The translations under genes were made by a program, and so were the position numbers. 13,725 bases of DNA, from the NCBI GenBank assembly GCA_964399955.1, contig CAYNST010000097.1, forward strand, positions 1-13,725. The letters are read 5' to 3'. Below are positions 5,753 to 13,667 of the stretch, piece by piece; positions within the stretch are counted from its first letter, which is position 1, and each line of letters opens with the position of its first letter. This stretch comes from CAYNST01 sp964399955. Lineage in GTDB: Bacteria > Pseudomonadota > Gammaproteobacteria > Pseudomonadales > Cellvibrionaceae. The notes under the pieces were generated by a model. That model made no database searches. It saw only the letters and a program-made list of their open reading frames with translations, and was not told the DNA's origin.

Positions 5753-8700
5753 TCAGTTGGGTGCACCGGTGCGGGCCAAGCGTTCTAGCAACTGATGAAT
5801 CTGCTCGATGCGGCTGCGCGGTGCCTCCATGCTGGCAGTGTATTTAAGCTTCTTGGCGCCTTCCAGTCGATACATCTGCGGGTTTTTCTGCACCAGCAGC
5901 ACAATGGTCAGCGGGTCCAGCTTGGGTTGGTCGTCAAATTCGAGGCGGGCAAAGTCCTTGTTGGCCTCTATCTTGACAATGCCCATTTCTTCGGCTCGCA
6001 TTTTCAAGCGGGTGACGCTCATAAGGTTTTTGGTGGCCTCCGGCAGCAGGCCGAACCGGTCAATCATTTCCACCTGCAGCTCATCCAGCTGTTCTTCCTG
6101 TGTGACACTGGCAATGCGCTTGTACAGAATCAGCCGGGTGTGTACATCAGGCAGGTAGTCATCCGGAATCAGAGCCGGTATATGAAGGTTCACTTCGGCA
6201 CCGGAGGTGAGCGGCTTGTCCAAGTCAATGACCTGGCCCTGCTTGATCGCTTTGACGGCGCGGTCGAGCATGTCCATATACAGTGAAAAGCCAATGGCTT
6301 GCATCTGCCCACTCTGGTCCTCACCCAGCAACTCACCTGCGCCGCGAATTTCCATGTCGTGGGAGGCGAGCATAAAGCCTGCACCCAGATCCTGCGCCTC
6401 CGAGATGGCGGCCAGGCGCTTGTGGGCGTCGGCGGTCATCACCTTGGAGTGGGGTGTCAGCAGGTAGGCATAGGCCTGATGGTGGGAGCGGCCTACGCGC
6501 CCGCGCAACTGGTGCAGCTGAGCCAGGCCGAATTTGTCTGCCCGTTCAATGATGATGGTGTTGGCGCTGGGCACATCAATACCGGTTTCAATGATGGTAG
6601 TACAAACCAGAACGTTGAAGCGGCGGTGGTAGAAATCGCTCATCACAAGCTCCAGTTCGCGCTCGCGCATCTGACCGTGCCCCACCTGAACCCGTGCCTC
6701 CGGCACCCACTCGCCAATTTCCCGCGCAACCTTGTCAATGGTTTTAACTTCATTGTGCAGAAAGTACACCTGGCCGCCGCGCATGATTTCCCGCAGCACG
6801 GCTTCTTTTACCAGCGTGCTGTCGTACTCGCGCACAAAGGTTTTTACCGAAAGCCGCTTGGCCGGGGCCGTGGCAATGATGGACAGGTCGCGAATGCCAT
6901 TCATGGCCATGTTGAGGGTGCGAGGAATGGGAGTGGCAGTCAGAGTGAGGATATCCACCTCCGCTCGCAAGGCTTTGAAGGCTTCCTTCTGCCTCACCCC
7001 AAAGCGATGCTCTTCGTCAATGATCAGCAGCCCCAGTGTGGGAAACTTAATATCCCCCTGCAACAGTTTATGGGTGCCAATCAAAATGTCCACCTGGCCC
7101 TTTTCAACTTGCTCGCGTACCCGGTCGGTCTCCTTGCTGCTGCGAAAGCGCGAGACCACTTCTATATTGACGGGCCAGTCGGCAAAGCGGTCTTTGAAGT
7201 TGTCGTAATGTTGTTGGGCAAGCAAAGTGGTGGGCACCAGAACCACCACCTGCCGGCTGTTCTGCACGGCGATGAACGCGGCGCGCATGGCCACTTCGGT
7301 TTTGCCGAATCCCACATCGCCACACACCAGGCGATCCATGGGCTTTTTGCCGAGCATGTCCTGTTTTACGGCATCGATGGCGGTCGCCTGATCGGGGGTC
7401 TCCTCAAAGGGGAAAGACGCGGCAAAAAGCTCGTAAGCTTCCTCCGGGTCGGCAAATGCTGTGCCCACCCGCGCTTCGCGGCGGGCGTAGATCTCCAGCA
7501 GTTCCGCCGCCACATCGCGAATCTGCTCGGCCGCCTTGCGTTTGGCTTTTTGCCACTGGTCGCTGCCAAGCCGATGCAGCGGGGCGTTCTCCGGATCGGC
7601 GCCGGAGTAACGGCTGATAAAATGGAGGTTGGCAACGGGCACGTAGAGTTTGGCGCTATCCTGATACTCCAGCACCAGAAACTCCTGATCCTGCTCGTCA
7701 ATACGAATGGTCTGCAAGCCCAGATAGCGGCCGACGCCGTTCTCTGTATGAACCACCGGAGCGCCCACTTTGAGCTCGGTGAGGTTCTTGACGATGTTCT
7801 CCTGCTCGTCGGAATTGACGCGCCGGCGTCTGCGCTGCTGTATGCGCATGCCATAAAGCTGAGCCTCGGCAATGACCGCAAGCTTTCCCTGTTGCAGTAT
7901 CAGGCCCGCCTCCAGCGGCGCAACCGCTATGCCGTGGGGCGAAGACTCGCGCAGGAAGGTGGCAAAATCTGCAGTCTCCCGGGGTTTTACGCCAATGGTT
8001 TTCAGTTGATCCAGCAGCGCTTCACGCCGGCCGGTGGATTCCGCGCAAAACAGCACGCGCCCGGGCTTTGTGGCCAGGAAACGCTGTAGATTGCCGAGGG
8101 GCGCGGCAGCTTTGGCGTCAATATGCAGCTCGGGGGGCTGCATGCTGTCAAAATTGAAGCGTCCGGCCTTCTCCTCCAGGCTTGCCCTCTGCAGGTTCAC
8201 CCGGGCAAAGCCTTTGAGTGCGGCAAACACCTCGTGCGCCGGCAAAAACAGCTCTTGCGGGGTTAGTATGGGCCGCAGCCGGTCGCCCTCCCGACTGGCA
8301 AAGCGGTTAAGTGCCTCGCGCCAAAAGCCTTCTATGGCCGCCTCCATGGCGCCGTGCACAAAAACCGTCGTGTCGGCGGGTAAATAATCGAATAGCGACG
8401 CGGTCTCGGCAAAAAATAAGGGCAGGTAGTACTCCACGCCGGCGGGGGACAGGCCGCTTGCCACATCCTGATAAACGGGGCTGGACTTGGGGTTTGCCTC
8501 AAAGCGTGCCAGCCAGTTGTTCTTGAATTGGCTTATGGAGGTCTTGTCCAGCGGGCATTCTTTGGCCGGCAGAAGCTCTATCCTGTCCACCTGAGACACA
8601 GTGCGCTGGGTCTCAGGGTCAAAAGTGCGCAGCGATTCAACTTCCTCATCAAACAGCTCAATCCGATACGCATCGGTGGATCCCATCGGGAAAATATCTA

Positions 8701-9244
8701 TCAAGGCGCCGCGCACAGCGTATTCGCCATGCTGATATACCGTGTCAACGCTCTGGTAACCGGCGCTGCTCAGTCGCTCACGCAGAGCGTCGATGGCAAG
8801 CCTGTCGGCTTTGTTAAGCACCAGGCTCTTGGCTTCGATGTAGGAGCGCGGCGCAATTCGCTGCACCAGCGTTTGTGCCGACACCAGCACCACCATGCGC
8901 TGCTTGCGTCCCAGCTGGTAAAGCGTCAGCATGCGGTCCGAGATAATGTCCTGGTGCGGTGAAAAAGTGTCGTAGGGCAGCGTCTCCCAGTCGGAAAAGT
9001 GCAGCACCCTGGGTGCATTTTCTTGTCCGGCCAAAAACAGCCCCAGCTCATCCTCCAGGCGAGCGGCCTCCGCTGTGGATGCGGTGATCACCAGGCAGAC
9101 CGACGGCGAATGCACGGCGGCGTTGGCAATTGCCAAAGCTGGCGCGCTGCCGTGCAGATTTCCCCACTGGATCTTGTCTCCGGGCTTTTTGGGCAGTGGC
9201 GGGTTGAGCAATGAGTGCACGCGGCGCTGGTCTGTTGTTGTCAT
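5753..9244 (-). CDS. mfd: Transcription-repair coupling factor Mfd
   Basis: This 1163-aa cytoplasmic ATPase displaces RNA polymerase stalled at DNA lesions and recruits UvrA to start strand-specific nucleotide excision repair. The length fits the family (E. coli 1148). The N-terminal UvrB-homology region runs to about residue 330 (WETLPYDTFSPHQDIIS at 86-102, HGEYAVRGALIDIFPMGS at 172-189). An RNA-polymerase-interacting region spans about 488-560 (VVHTENGVGRYLGL, then KLYVPVANLHFISRYSG). The RecG-like motor has Walker A GDVGFGKT (642-649), DEEH (743-746), TLTATPIPRTLNMAM, and the TRG/motif VI region with GIDVPSANTIIIERADKFG and QLRGRVGRSHHQAYAYLL. The C-terminal autoinhibitory domain (after about 1000) includes LIPDDYLPDV and IDRFGLLPEA. 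All catalytic motifs appear intact. The Shine-Dalgarno sequence before the ATG is weak. csiV follows it downstream, and nqr is divergent. Confidence 0.98.
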   Translation of the reverse strand: MTTTDQRRVHSLLNPPLPKKPGDKIQWGNLHGSAPALAIANAAVHSPSVCLVITASTAEAARLEDELGLFLAGQENAPRVLHFSDWETLPYDTFSPHQDIISDRMLTLYQLGRKQRMVVLVSAQTLVQRIAPRSYIEAKSLVLNKADRLAIDALRERLSSAGYQSVDTVYQHGEYAVRGALIDIFPMGSTDAYRIELFDEEVESLRTFDPETQRTVSQVDRIELLPAKECPLDKTSISQFKNNWLARFEANPKSSPVYQDVASGLSPAGVEYYLPLFFAETASLFDYLPADTTVFVHGAMEAAIEGFWREALNRFASREGDRLRPILTPQELFLPAHEVFAALKGFARVNLQRASLEEKAGRFNFDSMQPPELHIDAKAAAPLGNLQRFLATKPGRVLFCAESTGRREALLDQLKTIGVKPRETADFATFLRESSPHGIAVAPLEAGLILQQGKLAVIAEAQLYGMRIQQRRRRRVNSDEQENIVKNLTELKVGAPVVHTENGVGRYLGLQTIRIDEQDQEFLVLEYQDSAKLYVPVANLHFISRYSGADPENAPLHRLGSDQWQKAKRKAAEQIRDVAAELLEIYARREARVGTAFADPEEAYELFAASFPFEETPDQATAIDAVKQDMLGKKPMDRLVCGDVGFGKTEVAMRAAFIAVQNSRQVVVLVPTTLLAQQHYDNFKDRFADWPVNIEVVSRFRSSKETDRVREQVEKGQVDILIGTHKLLQGDIKFPTLGLLIIDEEHRFGVRQKEAFKALRAEVDILTLTATPIPRTLNMAMNGIRDLSIIATAPAKRLSVKTFVREYDSTLVKEAVLREIMRGGQVYFLHNEVKTIDKVAREIGEWVPEARVQVGHGQMRERELELVMSDFYHRRFNVLVCTTIIETGIDVPSANTIIIERADKFGLAQLHQLRGRVGRSHHQAYAYLLTPHSKVMTADAHKRLAAISEAQDLGAGFMLASHDMEIRGAGELLGEDQSGQMQAIGFSLYMDMLDRAVKAIKQGQVIDLDKPLTSGAEVNLHIPALIPDDYLPDVHTRLILYKRIASVTQEEQLDELQVEMIDRFGLLPEATKNLMSVTRLKMRAEEMGIVKIEANKDFARLEFDDQPKLDPLTIVLLVQKNPQMYRLEGAKKLKYTASMEAPRSRIEQIHQLLERLARTGAPN

Positions 9245-9285
9245 GTTCGTCGCTGTCTAGGTAATGCGGGAGGGGGCTTGCCGGG

Positions 9286-9298
9286 CGCTATTCTAGCG
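9286..9298 (-). promoter_or_regulatory. Candidate mfd -10 inside a small inverted repeat
   Basis: On the minus strand TAGAAT (plus 9290-9295, 5/6 to consensus) lies about 46 bp before the mfd start. It sits within the inverted repeat CGCTA-TTC-TAGCG (9286-9298). The best -35 at usable spacing is TTAGCC, 18 bp upstream and only 3/6, so the call is tentative. Confidence 0.35.
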
Positions 9299-9390
9299 GG
9301 GCCGAGGCGACAAGGCTAATCCGGCGGGCAAGAGTTGGTGCAACCGGTTTCCGAGCCTTTTACGCAGCCGTTTAATATTGCGGCTGCCTC

Positions 9391-9419
9391 TGGAGTTCTG
9401 CGGCGCCGATCTCTATAAT
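9391..9419 (+). promoter_or_regulatory. Candidate nqr operon promoter
   Basis: A perfect TATAAT (9414-9419) follows a poor -35 TGGAGT (9391-9396, 3/6) at 17 bp. A very GC-rich discriminator (GGCGCGGCC) lies just after the -10, a feature linked to growth-rate and stringent control. A second AT-rich box, TATAAA (9440-9445), could be another -10. Confidence 0.45.
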
Positions 9420-9435
9420 TGGCGCGGCCTTTTTT
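9403..9435 (+). promoter_or_regulatory. Hairpin and T-run overlapping the nqr -10
   Basis: GCGCCGAT (9403-9410) pairs with ATTGGCGC (9418-9425) over 8 bp, including one G-T pair, around a 7-base loop. GGCC and six Ts (9430-9435) follow. The 3' arm overlaps the TATAAT. It may be an operator for a dimeric regulator, or a terminator-like stop for any plus-strand RNA starting further left. Confidence 0.4.
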
Positions 9436-9689
9436 GGGGTATAAATTTTGAGCGCCGGCTGCTCCCCCGGAAAGTAACCTATCTTCTGCGAACTCGCAGT
9501 GTTGTTGCTGAATTTTGTCCAGGCCTTTGGCCCTCGATACGCTCTCTTATGCCTCTGTTCTGACAGCAGTCGCAGTTTTTGGGCCCGGCTGGGCCAGTTT
9601 GGCATTCGCATTTTAAGGATCAGCGCGCGGAGCCCGCCGACGGCGGTTCCGGTGCAAGCAGTTTTTCAACCATTATCAGGCATCCACCT

Positions 9690-11030
9690 ATGATAGAAAT
9701 CCGAAAAGGGTTAGCGCTGCCCATTGAGGGCGAACCCAAGCAGGTCATCGACGAGGGCCCAAGCATCCGATCTGTCGCTTTGATCGGTTTCGATTATCAT
9801 GGCTTGAAGCCCACCATGACGGTGGCCGTCGGCGATAAGGTCAAGTTGGGGCAGGAGTTGTTCAACGACAAGAAGAACCCCGGCGTGCCATTCACTTCCC
9901 CCGCTTCCGGCACCGTCTCTGCCATCAATCGTGGCGCCCAGCGGGTTTTTCAGTCGGTCGTGATTGATGTTGAAGGCGATGACGCCGTCGAGTTCGAGCG
10001 CCACGAGCAGGCAAGCCTGGCGGGGTTGAGCCGCGAGCAGGTGCAGGACAACCTCATTCGCTCCGGTTTGTGGACAGCTCTCCGCACCCGGCCCTACAGC
10101 AAAGTGCCCGCACCCGGCGCCAAGCCAAGCTCCATTTTTGTCACGGCCATGGACACCAACCCGCTGGCTGCTGACCCGAGGGTGATTATTGCGGAGAAGC
10201 CGACGGCCTTTGCCAATGGCCTGACGCTGCTGTCGCGTCTGTGTGAAGGCAAGGTGTTTGTCTGCCACGCATCCGGTGCAGAGCTTCCCAAAGGGCAGGG
10301 CAGCAACCTGCAGTACGAGACCTTTGGCGGCGTCCACCCCGCGGGCAATGCCGGCACGCATATTCATTATCTGGACCCGGTCAGCGCCAGCAAATTTGTC
10401 TGGACCATCGGTTACCAGGAGGTCATCGCCATTGGTGAGTTGTTTGTCACCGGCAGGCTGCCGACCGAGCGCATCATTGCACTGGCGGGGCCGCAGGTGA
10501 GTCAGCCGCGACTGGTACGCACCCGCCTGGGCGCAAGCCTCGCCGAGCTTGCTGCAGGCCAGTTGCACAGCGGCGAGAGCCGCATAATCTCCGGCTCGGT
10601 GTTTGGCGGCCGCAGCGGTGGCTCGGCGGTGCAGTTCCTGGGCCGCTACCACACCCAGGTTTCAGTGTTGGAAGAGGGCCGTGAACGCATCCCGTTGCAT
10701 TACCTGCGCCCGGGGTTCAATTTTTTCTCTGTGCTGCCCATTTTTGTCTCCAGCCTGAAAAAGCGTCTGTTCAAATTCACCACATCCACCAACGGTAGCG
10801 AGCGGGCCATGGTGCCGATTGGCATCTACGAAAAAGTCATGCCGCTGGATATTCTGCCCACCCCCTTGCTGCGCGCATTGATTGTCGGCGACACCGAAAT
10901 GGCGCAAAAACTGGGGTGCCTGGAGCTGGACGAAGAGGATCTTGCTCTGTGCACCTTTGTATCGCCGGGTAAATATGAGTACGGGCCGATACTGCGCGAA
11001 AGCCTCACACGCATTGAAATAGAGGGTTAA
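9690..11030 (+). CDS. nqrA: Na+-translocating NADH:quinone reductase subunit A
   Basis: NqrA (446 aa, the same length as in Vibrio cholerae) is the peripheral cytoplasmic subunit of Na+-NQR, implicated in ubiquinone binding. The complex oxidises NADH, reduces ubiquinone and exports Na+. The ATG at 9690 gives the standard N-terminus MIEIRKGLALPI, with a weak AGG at 9678-9680 as ribosome-binding site. An in-frame upstream start at 9579 would add 37 unrelated residues. The barrel-sandwich region (about 50-75, VAVGDKVKLGQELFNDKKNPGV) and FTSPASGTVSAINRGAQR are typical, as are the later GGVHPAGNAGTHIHYLDPV and HYLRPGFNFFSV stretches. It is the first gene of the operon, 3 bp before nqrB. Confidence 0.97.
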   Translation: MIEIRKGLALPIEGEPKQVIDEGPSIRSVALIGFDYHGLKPTMTVAVGDKVKLGQELFNDKKNPGVPFTSPASGTVSAINRGAQRVFQSVVIDVEGDDAVEFERHEQASLAGLSREQVQDNLIRSGLWTALRTRPYSKVPAPGAKPSSIFVTAMDTNPLAADPRVIIAEKPTAFANGLTLLSRLCEGKVFVCHASGAELPKGQGSNLQYETFGGVHPAGNAGTHIHYLDPVSASKFVWTIGYQEVIAIGELFVTGRLPTERIIALAGPQVSQPRLVRTRLGASLAELAAGQLHSGESRIISGSVFGGRSGGSAVQFLGRYHTQVSVLEEGRERIPLHYLRPGFNFFSVLPIFVSSLKKRLFKFTTSTNGSERAMVPIGIYEKVMPLDILPTPLLRALIVGDTEMAQKLGCLELDEEDLALCTFVSPGKYEYGPILRESLTRIEIEG

Positions 11031-11033
11031 GGC

Positions 11034-12236
11034 ATGGCATTACGACGTGTTTTAGACAATATGGAGCCGCACTTTCACAAGGGCGGCAAGTGGCATAGTT
11101 GGTATGCCCTGTACGAGGCGGTGGACACCATCTTTTACAAGCCCGCCAGCGTAACCAAAACCACGGCGCATGTCCGAGACGGTATCGACCTGAAGCGGAT
11201 CATGATCACCGTGTGGCTTTGCACCTTCCCGGCCATGTTCTACGGTATGTACAACACCGGTTATCAGGCCAATGCCATTATGGCGGATCTGGGCATCACT
11301 CAGGTTGAGGGCTGGCGCGGCGCCATTCTCGGTTTGATTGCCGGCGTTGATCCCAACAGCATATGGGACAGCTTCTGGCACGGCGCGATGTACTTTCTTC
11401 CACTTTATTTTGTCACCTTTGTGGTGGGTGGCTTTTGGGAAGTGCTGTTCAGCGTCAAGCGCGGCCACGAAATCAACGAGGGCTTCTTTGTTACGTCGGT
11501 ACTTTTCGCCTTGATTTTACCGCCCACCTTGCCCCTGTGGCAGGCGGCGCTGGGTATCAGCTTTGGTGTGGTGATCGGCAAGGAGGTGTTCGGCGGCACC
11601 GGCATGAACTTCCTGAACCCGGCTTTGACCGGCCGGGCGTTCCTCTACTTTGCCTACCCGGCCTACATCTCCGGTGACGCGGTCTGGGTCGCCGTGGACG
11701 GCTTTTCCGCGCCCACAGCCCTGTCTATAGCCGCCACTCACGGCATGGAGGCACTGCAAAATCAAATGACCTGGTTTGACGCCTTCTTCGGCAATATTCA
11801 GGGGTCCGTAGGAGAAACCTCCACATTCCTGATATTGCTTGGCGGCGCGGTGATGATGATCATGGGCATCGCCTCCTACCGCATCGTATTGGGCACATTT
11901 CTGGGCATGGCCGCCACCGCCATCCTGTTCAACATCATAGGCGACGCTACCTCCAATCCGATGTTCGCCATGCCCTTCCACTGGCATTTCGTGGTAGGTG
12001 GTTTTGCCTTCGGTATGATTTTCATGGCCACAGATCCGGTATCTGCGGCCATGACCAATACCGGGCGCTGGTGCTTTGGTCTGCTGATTGGCTTTATGAC
12101 GGTGGTGATCAGAGTGGTCAACCCTGCCTTCCCGGAGGGCATCATGTTGGCCATTCTGTTTGCCAACCTGTTTGCGCCGCTGTTTGACCACTTCGTGACG
12201 CAATCAAATATCAAGCGGAGGCTGGCACGTGGCTAA
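11034..12236 (+). CDS. nqrB: Na+-translocating NADH:quinone reductase subunit B
   Basis: NqrB (400 aa) is the largest membrane subunit of Na+-NQR. It carries covalent FMN and non-covalent riboflavin and forms the main Na+ pathway. Many hydrophobic helices are visible, for example at about 54-75, 119-140, 152-182 and 258-290. Family signatures include GGTGMNFLNPALTGRAFLYFAYPA (188-211), FMATDPVSAAMTNTGRW and VVNPAFPEGIMLAILFANLFAPLFDHF. The FMN acceptor should be T228 in DGFSAPT (222-228). ApbE-type motifs are usually D-x-x-S/T-G-A-T, so proline before the threonine is unusual. A good Shine-Dalgarno AGAGGG (11021-11026) overlaps the end of nqrA. The gene ends 8 bp inside nqrC. Confidence 0.98.
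   Translation: MALRRVLDNMEPHFHKGGKWHSWYALYEAVDTIFYKPASVTKTTAHVRDGIDLKRIMITVWLCTFPAMFYGMYNTGYQANAIMADLGITQVEGWRGAILGLIAGVDPNSIWDSFWHGAMYFLPLYFVTFVVGGFWEVLFSVKRGHEINEGFFVTSVLFALILPPTLPLWQAALGISFGVVIGKEVFGGTGMNFLNPALTGRAFLYFAYPAYISGDAVWVAVDGFSAPTALSIAATHGMEALQNQMTWFDAFFGNIQGSVGETSTFLILLGGAVMMIMGIASYRIVLGTFLGMAATAILFNIIGDATSNPMFAMPFHWHFVVGGFAFGMIFMATDPVSAAMTNTGRWCFGLLIGFMTVVIRVVNPAFPEGIMLAILFANLFAPLFDHFVTQSNIKRRLARG
12217..12221 (+). promoter_or_regulatory. Ribosome-binding site that sets the nqrC GTG start
   Basis: GGAGG lies 7 bp before the GTG at 12229, inside the last codons of nqrB. This strong site, together with the expected NqrC N-terminus, supports a GTG start overlapping nqrB and implies coupled translation. 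Confidence 0.8.
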
Positions 12237-13008
12237 TAAAGATACAATCAAATACACCATTACCGTCGCCGTCCTGCTGTGCCTGGTTTGTTCGGTCATC
12301 GTTTCTACCGCAGCGGTGCTATTGCGCCCGGCGCAGCAGGCCAACCGGGCGCTGGACGTCAAGCAGAACATTCTGGCTGCGGCCGGTATGCTCAATCCCA
12401 GCCAAAGCGTGGAAGCGCAATTTGAGCGGGTGAGACCTCGTTTAGTTGACCTGTCAAGCGGCGAGTTTTCCGAAGCGCTTGACCTTGCCACCTATGACCA
12501 ACGCAAGGCGCTGAAAGATTCCAGCCTTTCCGACAGCCTGTCCCGGCAGGAGGATGTTGCCGGCATCGGCCGTCGCGAGCGGTATTCTCAGGTTTATTTT
12601 GCCGAGAACGACCAGGGGCAAGAGATTCTCATCCTGCCTGTGCGGGGTGCGGGCCTCTGGTCAACGCTCTACGGGTTTATTGCATTGGAGTCCGATTACA
12701 ACACCGTAACCGGTCTGGGTTTCTATGAGCATGGGGAGACGCCCGGTCTGGGTGGCGAGGTGGACAACCCGCGCTGGAAGGCCCTGTGGCCGGGGAAACA
12801 GGTGTTTGACGAAAGTGGTGAAGTGGCTATTGAAGTTATCAAAGGCTCTGTGGATGAAGGCACCAGCAATGCAGAGCACAAGGTGGATGGTCTGTCCGGC
12901 GCCACCCTGACCGGGCGCGGCGTACACAATCTGCTCAACTATTGGCTGGGTGACAACGGCTACGGTCCGTTTTTGGACAACCTGAAATCCGGGAGGCTTG
13001 ATCCATGA
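12229..13008 (+). CDS. nqrC: Na+-translocating NADH:quinone reductase subunit C
   Basis: NqrC (259 aa; Vibrio about 257) is a single-span subunit whose large periplasmic domain carries covalently bound FMN. One N-terminal membrane helix (about 10-31) is followed by the soluble FMN-binding domain. The flavinylation motif DGLSGAT is intact, with T226 as acceptor. GFYEHGETPGLGGEV (164-178) is typical of FMN-binding-domain proteins. The GTG start overlaps the last 8 bp of nqrB and is chosen because of the strong GGAGG upstream and the length match. The gene overlaps nqrD by 4 bp. Flavin attachment would need an ApbE transferase, not present in the window. Confidence 0.97.
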   Translation: MANKDTIKYTITVAVLLCLVCSVIVSTAAVLLRPAQQANRALDVKQNILAAAGMLNPSQSVEAQFERVRPRLVDLSSGEFSEALDLATYDQRKALKDSSLSDSLSRQEDVAGIGRRERYSQVYFAENDQGQEILILPVRGAGLWSTLYGFIALESDYNTVTGLGFYEHGETPGLGGEVDNPRWKALWPGKQVFDESGEVAIEVIKGSVDEGTSNAEHKVDGLSGATLTGRGVHNLLNYWLGDNGYGPFLDNLKSGRLDP

Positions 13009-13667
13009 AAACCAAAGACCTTTTATTCAGACCCATCATCGACAACAATCCCATCGGCTTGCAGATTCTGGGTATCTGCTCGGCACTGGCGGTTACCAGT
13101 AACCTGCGCGTGACTCTGGTTATGTGCTTGGCGCTGACCTCGGTGACGGCGTTTTCGAATTTTTTCGTATCGCTGGTGCGCAATCACACGCCCAGCAGCA
13201 TTCGTATCATCGTGCAAATGACCATCATTGCCTCCCTGGTAATTGTGGTAGATCAGGTGCTGAAGGCTGTGGCGTACGACACCAGCAAGCAGTTGTCGGT
13301 GTTTGTCGGCCTGATCATCACCAACTGCATCGTGATGGGCCGCGCCGAAGCCTTTGCCATGAAAAATCCACCTTTGCCCAGCTTTCTTGACGGCGTAGGC
13401 AACGGCTTGGGCTACAGCGTCATGCTGATCGTACTGGCAATTATCCGCGAGCTGTTGGGTGCCGGTAGCCTGATGGGTATCAATATCCTGCCGGTGGCCA
13501 GCGAAGGTGGCTGGTATCTGCCCAACGGTCTGTTGCTGTTGCCGCCCAGTGCCTTCTTCCTGATTGGCCTGATCATTTGGGGAATTCGCGCCTACAAACC
13601 CAATCAGGTTGAGGTAGAAGAATTCAAAATCAAACCCAATAGCCGTGTTACCAAGGAGATTGCCTAA
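13005..13667 (+). CDS. nqrD: Na+-translocating NADH:quinone reductase subunit D
   Basis: NqrD (220 aa) is a hydrophobic subunit with about six membrane helices, homologous to NqrE and RnfA/RnfE. In the known structures NqrD and NqrE together hold an intramembrane iron-sulfur centre. The cysteines expected to serve it are C25 (LGICSALAVTSNL) and C108 (ITNCIVMGRAEAFA), aligned by motif with the Vibrio pair. NNPIGLQILGICSALAV at the N-terminus and LSVFVGLIITNCIVMGR are strongly conserved. The ATG overlaps the nqrC stop (ATGA) and follows GGGAGG (12991-12996) by 8 bp. The stop overlaps the nqrE start by 1 bp. Confidence 0.98.
   Translation: MKTKDLLFRPIIDNNPIGLQILGICSALAVTSNLRVTLVMCLALTSVTAFSNFFVSLVRNHTPSSIRIIVQMTIIASLVIVVDQVLKAVAYDTSKQLSVFVGLIITNCIVMGRAEAFAMKNPPLPSFLDGVGNGLGYSVMLIVLAIIRELLGAGSLMGINILPVASEGGWYLPNGLLLLPPSAFFLIGLIIWGIRAYKPNQVEVEEFKIKPNSRVTKEIA

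Larger units (their letters stand above)
9245..9689. other. Divergent regulatory spacer between mfd and nqrA
   Basis: These 445 bp contain no convincing protein gene on either strand. From left to right they hold the mfd -10 candidate (9290-9295) and a perfect 8-bp palindrome AACCGGTT (9342-9349). The best nqr promoter candidate follows, with its overlapping hairpin (9391-9435). Next are a 6-bp inverted repeat with 2-bp spacer, CTGCGA-AC-TCGCAG (9486-9499), and a perfect CCGCCG-A-CGGCGG repeat near the end. If transcription starts near 9426, nqrA has a leader of about 260 nt, long enough for leader control. Confidence 0.6.

Noticed and set aside
6299..8089. 596-aa open frame on the plus strand
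   Set aside because: It lies wholly antisense to the intact mfd gene, has no family resemblance, and is explained by the GC-rich codon pattern of mfd.
9579..9689. Upstream in-frame extension of NqrA
   Set aside because: The extra 37 residues do not match NqrA, and the family begins at MIEIRKGL, encoded from 9690.
9499..9693. 64-aa open frame in the mfd-nqrA spacer
   Set aside because: No ribosome-binding site, low-complexity composition, and it overlaps the nqrA start; treated as noncoding leader.
9711..10652. 313-aa open frame on the minus strand
   Set aside because: Antisense to nqrA; the nqrA frame is strongly conserved and this one resembles nothing known.
11517..12203. 228-aa His-rich open frame on the minus strand
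   Set aside because: Complement of the nqrB membrane-helix codons; the histidine richness is a by-product of reading that strand.
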